Shown: positions 17,349 to 26,391, counted from the first letter of the stretch. The stretch is DNA of 64,000 nt from UBA5314 sp040217815 (GCA_040217815.1 JBEHWI010000014.1:1-64000); one strand, 5' to 3'. Notes: generated from the sequence alone by a model not told the origin. A program made the numbers and translations.

Positions 17349-18491
17349 ATGGAACGCAATTTGCCCTTTACCCCGGAACACGAGATGTTCCGCAAAGCCA
17401 TCTGTTCCTATGTGGAAAAAGAACTTGTTCCCCACTATGCCCAGTGGGAGGAAGATGGAATTGTGCCCCGGGAGGCCTTTATGAGCATGGGCAGTTTAGG
17501 GTTTCTCTGTCCCTGGCTGCCGGAGCAATACGGGGGTGCCGGTGCTGATTTTCTTTATTCGGTTATCGCCTGTGAAGAATTCGGACGCAAATCAGTAGTT
17601 GGCTTTTTCGCCTTTCTCCACAGTGACATTGTGGCACCCTACATCGCCTCTTTTGGCAGTGAAGAGCAAAAACAAAGATGGCTTCCCGACTGCGCCAGCG
17701 GGGAAAAAATTTTGGCAGTGGCCATGACCGAACCGGGAGCCGGCTCAGACCTGGCCGCCATACGCACTACGGCATTAAAAGACGGCAGCCACTATATCCT
17801 CAATGGATCTAAAACGTTTATATCCAACGGCATTCTGGCCGACCTGGTAGTAGTAGCCGCCAAGACGGACTCGGCTGCCGGAGCCAGGGGCGTCAGCCTG
17901 CTAGTGGTGGAAAGAGGCATGGAAGGGTTCGAGAGGGGTAAGCAGATCCCCAAAATCGGGCTCCACTCCCAGGACACCGCCGAGCTGTTTTTTGACAACT
18001 GCCGGGTGCCGGCCGCAAATCTCCTCGGGCAGGAAGGCAAAGGCTTTATATATCTCATGCAAAAACTGCAGCAGGAAAGGTTGATGGCCGCCATATTAAA
18101 CCAGGCCCTGGCGGAGCGCTGCCTGGAAATAACCCTTGACTATGTTAAAGAGCGCTGCGTTTTTGGCAAAGCCTTGAGTAAATTTCAAAACACCCAGTTC
18201 ACCCTGGCTGAAGTGGCCACGGAAATTCAGATCGGCCGCAGCTTTGTGGACGCCTTGATTCTGCAGCATATGGCCGGCAGCAACGTGGTTCAGGAAGTGA
18301 GTATGGCCAAGTTCTGGGTATGTGAAATGTTAAACCGGACCGCCACCCGCTGCCTGCAATTGTTCGGCGGCTATGGCTACTGCAGGGAATATGAAATATC
18401 CCGCTTGTTCGTCGACGCCCGGGTTCAGACTATTTACGCCGGAACTTCAGAAGTCATGAAGCTCATCATCAGCCGGGGCCTGGGTCTTTAA
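17349..18491 (+). CDS. Acyl-CoA dehydrogenase, LCAD/isovaleryl-type active site
   Basis: 380-residue FAD flavoenzyme introducing the 2,3-double bond in acyl-CoA. FAD/substrate motifs AVAMTEPGAGSDLA and YILNGSKTFISNG are intact. The usual catalytic Glu of the C-terminal YEGT motif is replaced by Ala364 (TIYAGTSEVMK). Glu243 lies in LQQERLMAA, the helix-G position used as base by long-chain and isovaleryl-CoA dehydrogenases. This suggests a long-chain or branched substrate and distinguishes it from the enzyme at 21626-22789. The frame is open further upstream, but the ATG at 17349 with AAAGGGG and the conserved N-terminus is the start. First gene of a three-gene sigma-54 unit. Confidence 0.92.
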   Translation: MERNLPFTPEHEMFRKAICSYVEKELVPHYAQWEEDGIVPREAFMSMGSLGFLCPWLPEQYGGAGADFLYSVIACEEFGRKSVVGFFAFLHSDIVAPYIASFGSEEQKQRWLPDCASGEKILAVAMTEPGAGSDLAAIRTTALKDGSHYILNGSKTFISNGILADLVVVAAKTDSAAGARGVSLLVVERGMEGFERGKQIPKIGLHSQDTAELFFDNCRVPAANLLGQEGKGFIYLMQKLQQERLMAAILNQALAERCLEITLDYVKERCVFGKALSKFQNTQFTLAEVATEIQIGRSFVDALILQHMAGSNVVQEVSMAKFWVCEMLNRTATRCLQLFGGYGYCREYEISRLFVDARVQTIYAGTSEVMKLIISRGLGL

Positions 18492-18527
18492 GCGCCGGCA
18501 AACTACTTATTAGAGAGGAGTGCGTCT

Positions 18528-19706
18528 ATGAGAAAAGTAGCAGTTTTAGGTCTGGGTCATACCAGGTTCTGCTTTAACTCACCCAAGACTCAGGTAGAGA
18601 TGCTGGCCGAAGCAGCCACCGAGGCTATAAATGATTCGAATTTGCAGGCTAAAGACATTCAGTCAGCCCATATTGGCAACTGTCTGGGTACTTTATGTGA
18701 AGGGCAGGCCACCGTTTCCCAATTCGCACTGGATGATATCGGTTGTCCTAACATCCCTGCCATCCGCTACGAAGCAGCCTGCGCATCAGGTACGGTTGCG
18801 GTGCGAGACGCGGTTATGTGGATCGCCTCAGGTTATTATGATATTGTTCTGGTGGGCGGCGTGGAAAAAGCCACCGCGATGGGAACCGCCCTGGCCACCC
18901 GAGCTTTTTGCATGGGCACCGACGGCCGCTACGAGTTCGGCGCCGGTCTCACCTTTCCCGGTTATTTCGCCTTGATGACCATTCTATATTCACAAAAGTA
19001 CGGCATTCCGCTCGAAAAGCTCAAAACGCAAATGGCCATGGTATCGGTGCAGTCCCATGAATATGGCATGAAAAACCCCTTCGGGCAAATCCAGCAGCTC
19101 ATTTCAGTGGATGACGTCTTAAAAAGCCCGTTTGTTTGCACACCCCTGCAGCTGCACGACTGCTGTCCATTTTCCGACGGGGCTGCGGCCGCCGTGCTTT
19201 GTTCGGAAGAAACCGCCCGGAAAATATCTGACAAAAAGCCCGTCTATATAACCGGTATGGGCATGGCGACCTCCGGCAAAATGTCCTCCCAGTACAGGTA
19301 TCTACCCCGGATCAGAGCCCGGGAACTGGCTGTAGAACAGGCCTATAAGATGGCTGGAATTAGGCCCCGGGATGTAGATGTATGCGAACTGCACGACTGC
19401 TTTAGCATAGCTTCTTTTATCTCATCAGAAAATCTGGGCCTTTTCGAGCCAGGCAAAGCGCCCGAGGCCTGGGAGCGGGGGGAGGCCCGCGTCGGGGGCA
19501 AGATTCCCATCAACACCTCCGGCGGCTTAAAGTCAAAAGGCCATCCAATCGGGGCTACCGGGGTGTCTCAGCTCTGCCACATCACCCGCCAGCTGCGCGG
19601 CGAATGCACCGATCAGGGTGTTCAGGTGGATGGAGCCAAAATAGGCCTGATCGACACCCTGGGCGGAGATGGAACCATATGCAACCTGGTGCTGTCCAGC
19701 CTTTAG
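18528..19706 (+). CDS. SCP-x-type thiolase family protein
   Basis: 392 residues. Thiolase superfamily member of the SCP-x/archaeal subgroup, with nucleophile Cys85 in YEAACASGTVA, the ELHDCFSIA segment and GGLKSKGHPIGATG. The C-terminal CxGGG loop of classical thiolases is absent, as is usual in this group. Such proteins normally work in a complex with a DUF35 zinc-ribbon/OB-fold partner, encoded immediately downstream at 19731. Likely role is thiolytic cleavage of a special 3-ketoacyl-CoA produced by the preceding dehydrogenase pathway. GAGAGGAG precedes the ATG. Confidence 0.88.
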   Translation: MRKVAVLGLGHTRFCFNSPKTQVEMLAEAATEAINDSNLQAKDIQSAHIGNCLGTLCEGQATVSQFALDDIGCPNIPAIRYEAACASGTVAVRDAVMWIASGYYDIVLVGGVEKATAMGTALATRAFCMGTDGRYEFGAGLTFPGYFALMTILYSQKYGIPLEKLKTQMAMVSVQSHEYGMKNPFGQIQQLISVDDVLKSPFVCTPLQLHDCCPFSDGAAAAVLCSEETARKISDKKPVYITGMGMATSGKMSSQYRYLPRIRARELAVEQAYKMAGIRPRDVDVCELHDCFSIASFISSENLGLFEPGKAPEAWERGEARVGGKIPINTSGGLKSKGHPIGATGVSQLCHITRQLRGECTDQGVQVDGAKIGLIDTLGGDGTICNLVLSSL

Positions 19707-19730
19707 ATTATCGGAGGAGGTTGAAAGAAT

Positions 19731-20138
19731 ATGGAATACAAGCTGCCTTTTAAAGAATATAATACCGCCTTGAGAAAAAACAAACTCATGGGACTGAAGT
19801 GCAAGACCTGTGGAGCTGTTACTTGCCCCCCCAAGATGGCCTGCCAGGAATGCGCCAGCCTGGACACCGAAGTCGTTCAATTGAGCGGCAAAGGGAAACT
19901 GGTAAGCTTTACTACCCATTATATCGCGCCTTTGGGACGAGAAAATGAACTGCCCTATACCGTGGCCCTGGTTGAACTGGATGAGGGTCCCTGGCTCCTG
20001 GGCAATATTGTTGATTTTAACCCTCAGAAGATGAGTATGGAGCTGATCGGCAGGGCTGTCAGCATCTCCGGCAGGGTTTTCCCCGGAGACACCTTCACAG
20101 CGGGCCCCATCACCAGACCGGTTTTTAACCTGGAATAA
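19731..20138 (+). CDS. Zinc-ribbon/OB-fold (DUF35) thiolase partner
   Basis: 135 residues. An N-terminal helix is followed by a four-cysteine zinc ribbon (CKTCGAVTCPPKMACQEC), then an OB-fold (GKGKLVSFTTHYIAPLG through VFNLE). In archaeal and bacterial complexes this protein bridges thiolase with a partner enzyme and provides the CoA pantetheine site. Its position 25 bp after the SCP-x thiolase gene fits. GGAGGAGG precedes the start. Last gene of its unit; a strong hairpin follows. Confidence 0.88.
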   Translation: MEYKLPFKEYNTALRKNKLMGLKCKTCGAVTCPPKMACQECASLDTEVVQLSGKGKLVSFTTHYIAPLGRENELPYTVALVELDEGPWLLGNIVDFNPQKMSMELIGRAVSISGRVFPGDTFTAGPITRPVFNLE

Positions 20139-20162
20139 CCAATGGTTGGGTATTAAACGAGT

Positions 20163-20190
20163 AAGCTGGCATCGCTCTAGATGCCAGCTT
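20163..20190. terminator. Bidirectional terminator between convergent operons
   Basis: AAGCTGGCATC (20163-20173) pairs perfectly with GATGCCAGCTT (20180-20190) around a 6-nt loop, with TTTAGCTTTTTT downstream on the plus strand. It separates the DUF35 gene from the convergent CoA-transferase gene. Confidence 0.85.
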
Positions 20191-20259
20191 GCTTATTTAG
20201 CTTTTTTGTAAAACGGCCTGCCTATATCAAGCACCCCATGTTGCCTGGCGGCCGGACAC

Positions 20260-21594
20260 TTAAGCTGGAGGATAAAAGGCCTTTTTAAGGCCGGCTTTCA
20301 GTTCCGCCCGTAAATCCGGATGAGCAATAGAGATAAGTTCCATAGCCCGTTCCCGACGCGTTTTGTATTTTAAATGAGCGATGCCAAATTCGGTGACAAC
20401 ATAGTCGGCATAAGTTCTGGGTACGGTGACCGGGCTCCCTGGTTCCAAACCGGGTACAATAGCCGAAGATAAGGAGCCGTCTTTCATGGTTCGAGCGGCC
20501 CTGAGCAGGGTGATCCCCTTGCCACCCCTCGACCAATACGCTCCCAGCATAAAGTCGAGCTGCCCACCGGGTCCGCTTACCTGAGTGTTGCCCATTCCCT
20601 CCGACACGATTTGGCCGCTGAAATCCACCATTAAGGCACTATTAATGGCAATTAAATTCGGGTGTTGAGCGATAAAAGCAGGGTTGTTGGTATAGTTAGC
20701 GGGATACATTTCACAGGCCGGGTTTTCCGCGGCATAATCATACAGCTTTTGGTCACCGATGCAGAAGGTAGCCGTGCTGACACCGGTGTGCAAGGGCTTA
20801 TACTTGTTAGTCACTATACCCCTTTCCACCAGTTGGTCCAGTCCAATGGGAAGCATTTCAGTCATTACCCCCAGATCATGCTTCCCTTCGAGTCCGCTGA
20901 CCACAGCTTCTGATATCCCCCCCAATCCCATCTGAATGGTATCCCGGTCCTTAATCAGTTCCAATACATACTGGCCGATAGTTTTTTCTGCCTCGGACGG
21001 TTCACCCCTGGTTACTGCTGGTATGGGAGTTGAGTTCTCTACAAAGTAATCAAATTCTGAAACGTGCATCCAGTTGTTCCCTAAGATAACCGGCATTTGA
21101 TCATTTACCTCGGCAATAGCGGCGCGTAAAACCCCATTAGTTTTCCCTTCCCGAATTGCGGTCTGGGTATAGAAATTGGTTAGGCCCAGGTTGACATAGC
21201 CTTTGTCGTTGGGCGGGGTTACCATGGCGATATAGATATTTGATCTGGCCCGCAGTTTATCCCCCGCATCCGAGGTTTGGGCGGGATAAAAGTCACTCAA
21301 ACGGGCATGGGCCATGCGCCGGATGGTTACCATACCGAAAGCAGGTACAAAGGTTATCCGCCCATCCAGGTCTTTCATAAAATTGGGGTCATACATTTTT
21401 GTGGGCCTGACCTGAACTGTATCCACAAATATTACGTTTTCCAACTCCGGAGCCCGGTCCAGGATAGCATTGTAAAAATCGGCTGAACAGGCACCCACTC
21501 CCAGGGCGGTGCTAATAAAGTCACCTGACTTTATGGTTTTGGCTGCTTCCTCCAGGGATACTGTTTTATGCTTATAGTCCTCTCTCCAATCCAT
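20260..21594 (-). CDS. Acetyl-CoA hydrolase/butyrate:acetate-type CoA-transferase
   Basis: 444 residues, family I CoA-transferase of the Cat/AbfT group. Visible are IQMGLGGISEAV, the presumed catalytic Glu in HDLGVMTEMLP, FSGQIVSEGMGNTQVSGPGGQLDF and WSRGGKGI. It diverges from the other two in the window: SADFYN near the N-terminus, and an NTQVSGP loop in place of the usual ESIGPxQxTH. A different substrate, such as butyrate or a longer acid, is therefore plausible. AAAGGAGGA precedes the start. Last gene of the five-gene operon whose promoter is at 26305-26320. Confidence 0.87.
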   Translation of the reverse strand: MDWREDYKHKTVSLEEAAKTIKSGDFISTALGVGACSADFYNAILDRAPELENVIFVDTVQVRPTKMYDPNFMKDLDGRITFVPAFGMVTIRRMAHARLSDFYPAQTSDAGDKLRARSNIYIAMVTPPNDKGYVNLGLTNFYTQTAIREGKTNGVLRAAIAEVNDQMPVILGNNWMHVSEFDYFVENSTPIPAVTRGEPSEAEKTIGQYVLELIKDRDTIQMGLGGISEAVVSGLEGKHDLGVMTEMLPIGLDQLVERGIVTNKYKPLHTGVSTATFCIGDQKLYDYAAENPACEMYPANYTNNPAFIAQHPNLIAINSALMVDFSGQIVSEGMGNTQVSGPGGQLDFMLGAYWSRGGKGITLLRAARTMKDGSLSSAIVPGLEPGSPVTVPRTYADYVVTEFGIAHLKYKTRRERAMELISIAHPDLRAELKAGLKKAFYPPA

Positions 21595-21625
21595 AAAAAT
21601 TCCTCCTTTAATATTTCTCTCTATA

Positions 21626-22789
21626 CTAAGGAGTTGGTTGGCGGTGGCTGGCCAGTATATGGCCGGCTATAATCATTCTCTGAATCTGCGCGGTCCCTTC
21701 GAAGATCTGCAGGATCTTGGCGTCGCGCATCATCTTCTCTACCGGATATTCCCGGGAATAGCCGTAACCCCCCAGTATCTGCACCGCGTCGGTGGTTACC
21801 TCCATACACATATCTGCCCCAAAGCATTTGGCAAACGATGCCGCCATGGTACCCGGAAGTCCTTGTTCCATGAGCCAGCAGGCCTTTTGCACCAGCAGAC
21901 GAGCCGCTTCAATCTTCATGGCCATATCGGCCAGCATGAACTGAATGGCCTGGTAAGATGCGATAGGTTTGCCGAAAGTCATTCTTTCTTTGGCATAGTC
22001 GCGAGCAAATTCAAACGCACCCTGGGCCAATCCTACGGCCAGCGAACCAACCAGCGGCCGTGAAGCGTCAAATGTCTTCATGGCAATGCTAAAGCCCTCG
22101 CCTTCCTGGCCCAAAAGCCACTTCTTGGGCACCCGCACGTTGTCAAAGATGACTTCCACCGTATTGGAAGCCCTGATGCCCATTTTTATCTCCTTTTTCC
22201 CGATAGATACTCCTTCCAGCTCCCGGTCTACAATAAAAAAGGCCATGGCTTTGTGCCCCTGGCTCCTGTCCAGACTGGTCAGCACTGTAAACTGGCTGGC
22301 TACTCCCCCATTGGTTATAAAGCACTTGGTGCCATTGATAATATAATAATCGCCGTCCCTGCGGGCGGTAGTTGCGATACCGGCCACATTGGAGCCCGCT
22401 CCCGGTTCGGTAACCGCAAAGGACTGCAGTTTGCCTTCCTGACAGGCCCGGGTAAACCACCAGTCCTGCTGTTCATCGTTTCCAGCTATTAAAAGCGGTT
22501 CCGAGGCCAGGCAGTTGGTCAAAACCGCCAGGGCAATTCCGGTACAGCCCCGACAGAGCTCCTCCGCAATCATGCACTGGGTAATGGAATCATAATAAAA
22601 ACCGTTATACTTTTCCGGAGCCACTATGCAGTTTAAGCCCAGCTCCTGCATCTTTTTCACCACCGGCCAGGGGAACTCTTCTTTCTCATCATATTGGGCG
22701 CGAACCGGTATGATCTCATTTTCCACGAACTTGCGCAGCATCTTTTGCAGGGCGATCTGCTCCCGGTTTAACCCCATATCAAAAGCCAT
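21626..22789 (-). CDS. Acyl-CoA dehydrogenase (butyryl-CoA dehydrogenase-like)
   Basis: 387 residues. FAD motifs SFAVTEPGAGSNVA and YYIINGTKCFITNGG are present, with C-terminal GGYGYSREYPVEKMMRDAK and catalytic Glu364 in IFEGTAQIQR, the canonical short/medium-chain position. It carries out the first step of beta-oxidation and passes electrons to an electron-transfer flavoprotein not encoded here. GGAGG precedes the ATG. It lies 33 bp from the upstream CoA-transferase gene, firmly within the operon. Confidence 0.92.
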   Translation of the reverse strand: MAFDMGLNREQIALQKMLRKFVENEIIPVRAQYDEKEEFPWPVVKKMQELGLNCIVAPEKYNGFYYDSITQCMIAEELCRGCTGIALAVLTNCLASEPLLIAGNDEQQDWWFTRACQEGKLQSFAVTEPGAGSNVAGIATTARRDGDYYIINGTKCFITNGGVASQFTVLTSLDRSQGHKAMAFFIVDRELEGVSIGKKEIKMGIRASNTVEVIFDNVRVPKKWLLGQEGEGFSIAMKTFDASRPLVGSLAVGLAQGAFEFARDYAKERMTFGKPIASYQAIQFMLADMAMKIEAARLLVQKACWLMEQGLPGTMAASFAKCFGADMCMEVTTDAVQILGGYGYSREYPVEKMMRDAKILQIFEGTAQIQRMIIAGHILASHRQPTP

Positions 22790-22822
22790 GGTTTTACCTC
22801 CTTTTCCCCACTTGTTACCTCT

Positions 22823-24118
22823 TTAAATCAACTTTAGTTTCTTAGCCTGAAAGACAAGTTCATCACGATGGTCGGGATGAGCAATAGCGATCAGCTGTTT
22901 GGCCCGTTTGCGAATGGATTGGCCTTTGATCCGTGCGATGCCATATTCAGTAACTACAATATCCGTATCCACCCGGGGGGTTGTGACCACCGCCCCCGGC
23001 TTCAGCTGCCAGGTGATGCGGGATACCGGCCCTTCCGGGGTATTGGCCAGGGACTCAAAAGCCAAAATAGATTTTCCGCCCCTGGAGCGGTAGGCCCCGT
23101 TGACAAAATCCAGCTGCCCACCGGGGTGGGTATGCTGCCGGGGGCCAATTGATTCTGAACAGGCCTGACCGGTGAGATCAATTTCCAGAGCTCCGTTAAT
23201 CGACACCAGATTGTCGTTGAGACCGATGACATAGGGATCATTCACCCAGCCTACGCCGTGAAATTCAATTCCCGGATTGTCAGCAATCCAGTCATATAGA
23301 CTCTGGGTTCCCATCGCAAAAGTGAATATACAGCGGTCGGTCATAAAGTTTTTTCTGCGGTTGGTGATGACCCCTTTTTCCCAGAGAACCCGCATGGTAT
23401 CACAGGCCATTTCCGAATGAACTCCCAGGTCTTTTTTATCCTCCAGAGCTATGGCCGCGGCATTGGGTATGCCGCCTATGCCCAATTGAATAGTAGCCCC
23501 GTCGTTAACCAGTTCAGCACAATACTGGCCTATCATCTGCTCATTTTTGTTAAACGGGGCTTCGGGGATGCAAAATAGCTTCTGCTCCTGTTCAACAACA
23601 GCGTCCACCCGGGAAATGTGCACAAAGTTCTCCCCATGACTGCGCGGTACAGTGCTGCTCACCTGGACCAGAACATGATCCGCCAGGCGCGATGCAGGCA
23701 GACCATAGTCGGCGCCTAAACCCATGCAAAAATACCCGTGTTCGTCCATCGGCGCCACCAGGTGCATAGTACTGGTCACTTTGCGGTCCCTGGCCCAAAC
23801 CCCGGGGGCGTCAAAAAAGCGGATCGGACTGTAATAAAAGCGGCCCTCCTGAACGTCTTTACGGTGCAGGATGGGATAGCCCAAATCCACTTTAATACCT
23901 GAATCCGGCTCCAAATTCTTGATATCGGAATCATACACATCTACCACATAGAAAAACTCAATGTCGTTAACATCGTGCTGTCTTTTACACAAAGCGTTTA
24001 CCAGTCCGGTGGGATGGCCCACCGCCACATTGCATAAAACCATCGAATTATCGGGAATGATCTTAACAGCCTCATCAGCAGTGGTTAGTTTCCTTTGATA
24101 TTCATCCCGCCAATTCAC
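22823..24118 (-). CDS. Acetyl-CoA hydrolase/4-hydroxybutyrate CoA-transferase family protein
   Basis: 431 residues, family I CoA-transferase, the nearest relative in the window being the gene at 11334-12626. LGIGGIPNAAAIAL, DLGVHSEM (presumed catalytic Glu), LTGQACSESIGPRQHTHPGGQLDF and YRSRGGKSILAFESLANT are present. The GTG at 24118 follows AAGGAGGG and overlaps the thiolase stop as GTGA, implying translational coupling; the in-frame ATG at 24169 lies inside the thiolase gene and is unlikely. It probably activates the acid that enters this beta-oxidation pathway. Confidence 0.88.
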   Translation of the reverse strand: MNWRDEYQRKLTTADEAVKIIPDNSMVLCNVAVGHPTGLVNALCKRQHDVNDIEFFYVVDVYDSDIKNLEPDSGIKVDLGYPILHRKDVQEGRFYYSPIRFFDAPGVWARDRKVTSTMHLVAPMDEHGYFCMGLGADYGLPASRLADHVLVQVSSTVPRSHGENFVHISRVDAVVEQEQKLFCIPEAPFNKNEQMIGQYCAELVNDGATIQLGIGGIPNAAAIALEDKKDLGVHSEMACDTMRVLWEKGVITNRRKNFMTDRCIFTFAMGTQSLYDWIADNPGIEFHGVGWVNDPYVIGLNDNLVSINGALEIDLTGQACSESIGPRQHTHPGGQLDFVNGAYRSRGGKSILAFESLANTPEGPVSRITWQLKPGAVVTTPRVDTDIVVTEYGIARIKGQSIRKRAKQLIAIAHPDHRDELVFQAKKLKLI

Positions 24119-25296
24119 AGGCTTTCCCTCCTTACAATAGTAGCTACTCCCATACCCCCTCCGGTGCATAGCGTAACCAGTCCATAATCGTTCTTTCTTC
24201 TCTCCAGTTCATATATCAGGCTGGTCATCAGTTTGGCGCCGGTAGCCCCCAACGGATGCCCCAGGGCTATGGCTCCCCCGTTTACATTCAGCCTGCCCCG
24301 CTCCCATTTCAGGCCCCGCTCGCAGGCCAGCACCTGGGCGGCGAAAGCCTCATTGCATTCGATCAGATCCATTTCATCAATAGTGAGGCCGGCTTTCTTC
24401 AGAGCCAGGTTGACTCCGGCAACCGGGGCCTCGCCGAAATAGGCGGGGTCCACGCCGCCTACCGCAAAGCTTACGATTGAAACCAGTGGTTTTATATCGA
24501 GCTCCCGGGCTTTGGCGTCACTCATTAGAACGAGAGCCGCCGCCCCGTCATTCATGCCGCAGGAATTACCGGCGGTTACCGTGCCCCCCTTTTTAAAGGC
24601 AGGAGGCAGTTTGGCCAGGCTTTGCAGGGTCGTTTGAGGTTTGGGATGTTCATCTGTGGCAAAAGATTTCGTACCTTTATGGGTACTGATCTCAACCGGT
24701 AGGATTTCGTCGTGGAAGCGCCCCGTCTGCAGCGCGGCGCCGGCTTTACACTGGCTTTCATAGGAAAATTGGTCCTGTTCTTCCCGAGAAATATCATATT
24801 TCTCAGCCAGGTATTCCGCCGACATCCCGGCGGTCATCCCCGTCTCATCGTCGCGCAAGGTCGCCGCGGCATCATCAACCAGTCTACTGTCGCCAAATTT
24901 CAAACCCCACCTGGCATTGTACAGGGAATACGGGTAGTCGCTCATATTTTCAACGCCGCCGGCTACAATAATGTCGGCCTGGTCGGAACAGATCATCATA
25001 CAGGCCAGGTTGATGGCCTGCAGGCTGGAACCGCACTGCCGGTTTACGGTAAAACCCGGAACCGTAACCGGAATGCCGGCTTTTAAAGCTGCTTCCCGCC
25101 CTACGTTTAAACGGATGGCGGGAGAATTTACATTGCCAAAGATCACTTCATCAACAGCCCCCGGATCCACCCCGGCTCTTCTAATGGCTTCGGCTATCAC
25201 CAGCCCGCCCAGATGATGGATGGGATATCCAACCAACGCCCCGCCAAAGGTGCCCACAGCGGTTCGGCATGCACTGACTATCACAACCTTTTTCAT
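24115..25296 (-). CDS. Acetyl-CoA acetyltransferase (thiolase)
   Basis: 393 residues, classical thiolase. Nucleophile Cys88 in NRQCGSSLQA, NEAFAAQVLA, GGAIALGHPLGATG and the acid/base cysteine in TLCTGGGMG are intact. It makes or cleaves acetoacetyl-CoA and longer 3-ketoacyl-CoA. AAAGGAG fits the ATG at 25296, and the long upstream open frame is not needed. Its stop overlaps the next CoA-transferase start by 4 nt. It is distinct from the thiolase at 10086-11270. Confidence 0.93.
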   Translation of the reverse strand: MKKVVIVSACRTAVGTFGGALVGYPIHHLGGLVIAEAIRRAGVDPGAVDEVIFGNVNSPAIRLNVGREAALKAGIPVTVPGFTVNRQCGSSLQAINLACMMICSDQADIIVAGGVENMSDYPYSLYNARWGLKFGDSRLVDDAAATLRDDETGMTAGMSAEYLAEKYDISREEQDQFSYESQCKAGAALQTGRFHDEILPVEISTHKGTKSFATDEHPKPQTTLQSLAKLPPAFKKGGTVTAGNSCGMNDGAAALVLMSDAKARELDIKPLVSIVSFAVGGVDPAYFGEAPVAGVNLALKKAGLTIDEMDLIECNEAFAAQVLACERGLKWERGRLNVNGGAIALGHPLGATGAKLMTSLIYELERRKNDYGLVTLCTGGGMGVATIVRRESL

Positions 25297-25383
25297 TTTT
25301 TTGCTCCTTTCTAAAAAGAAAGTTTCTTGGCCGGCCCGCGGATGAACCAGATATCTTATCAAGCCGCCCGGCCGGATGTTAGC

Positions 25384-26163
25384 TTATTTCACTTGAAAAA
25401 CAGGTTGGCGTTTTTCCAAAAAGGCCTTCATTCCTTCATGAGCGTCTTCGGTGGACATCAACAAGGCCCAGACCTTCTGTTCAAAAAGGCAGCCGGAAGA
25501 CAGATCGACGTTCCCCCCATAATCAATGCATTTTTTCATCATTCTCATGGCCAGGGTCGATTTTGAAGCCAGCTCGCGGGCCAGATTACGGGCCTCATTC
25601 ATCAGTTCCGGAGCCGGTACGATTTGGGTTATTAATCCCATTTTCAAGGCAGCTTCGGCGTCTACCGGCCTGCCCGTCATCAGCATTTGTTTGGTCCAGC
25701 CGGCGCCCACCAGTCGGGTAAGGCGTTGCGTTCCGCCCCCACCGGGATACAGACCCAGGTTTATTTCCGGCAGCCCAATTTTACACCCTTCGGCGGCAAT
25801 TCTTATGTCACAGCTTAGAAGCAGTTCACACCCTCCACCTAGTGCCAAGCCGGCTATGGCTGCTATTACCGGCTTATCCATATTGCTGATTTTGTCAATA
25901 GTTTCGTGGCAAAGCCTTATAAAAGCTTCCGCCTGTAGAGCATCCGCATTTGACATAAAGGCTATATCTGCACCGGCTGCAAAGAACTTGGCGCCTCCGG
26001 TTAAAATAAGCACTTTGACCTCTTTATCCGATGCAATCACATCCAGCAGCCCTGACATTTCTTTCATAACTATATCGTTGATAGCGTTCATTACCCGGGG
26101 GCGGTTGAGGGTAATCGTCCCTATACCCTCACTTTTTTCATAAAGTATGGTCTCGTAATCCAC
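25384..26163 (-). CDS. Enoyl-CoA hydratase/isomerase (crotonase family)
   Basis: 259 residues. Crotonase fold: oxyanion-hole segments FAAGADIAFM and AIAGLALGGGCELLLSCD, catalytic Glu in the LPEINLGLYPGGGGTQRL block, and C-terminal FxxK-type FLEKRQPVFQ. It hydrates 2-enoyl-CoA to 3-hydroxyacyl-CoA. The GTG at 26163 (VDYETILYE) has AGGAGGGA at ideal spacing and matches the usual N-terminus; ATG codons further up are less likely. First gene of a five-gene operon (hydratase, thiolase, CoA-transferase, acyl-CoA dehydrogenase, CoA-transferase). Confidence 0.92.
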   Translation of the reverse strand: MDYETILYEKSEGIGTITLNRPRVMNAINDIVMKEMSGLLDVIASDKEVKVLILTGGAKFFAAGADIAFMSNADALQAEAFIRLCHETIDKISNMDKPVIAAIAGLALGGGCELLLSCDIRIAAEGCKIGLPEINLGLYPGGGGTQRLTRLVGAGWTKQMLMTGRPVDAEAALKMGLITQIVPAPELMNEARNLARELASKSTLAMRMMKKCIDYGGNVDLSSGCLFEQKVWALLMSTEDAHEGMKAFLEKRQPVFQVK

Positions 26164-26304
26164 TTTCAGCTCCCTCCTCATTTTAGACTCATGACTGAAG
26201 TTCAGGAATTTATACACCCCCTCCGTCCCTCGATTAGACTAAGGATTATCATTTTGCTGCTCCCTGGGCATTTGATGAGTTTTAAGAATACTACCTATCC
26301 AAAT

Positions 26305-26320
26305 AGCAATTAGTATGCCA
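26305..26320 (-). promoter_or_regulatory. Sigma-54 (-24/-12) promoter of the five-gene beta-oxidation operon
   Basis: On the minus strand TGGCATACTAATTGCT matches TGGCAY-N5-TTGCW exactly. The start is predicted near 26293, leaving a 130-nt leader before the GTG at 26163. Confidence 0.85.
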
Positions 26321-26328
26321 GAATAAGA

Positions 26329-26350
26329 AAGCCGGCTTGCGGGCCGGTTT
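26329..26350 (+). terminator. GC-rich hairpin just upstream of the sigma-54 promoter
   Basis: AAGCCGGC (26329-26336) pairs with GCCGGTTT (26343-26350) with one G.T pair; a T7 run follows at 26357-26363 on the plus strand. No plus-strand gene ends here, so it may insulate the promoter from upstream read-through, or affect looping between promoter and upstream sites. Confidence 0.5.
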
Positions 26351-26391
26351 ATACGGTTTTTTTGTATTAAGTTTTTCGCCAATTTCTAATT

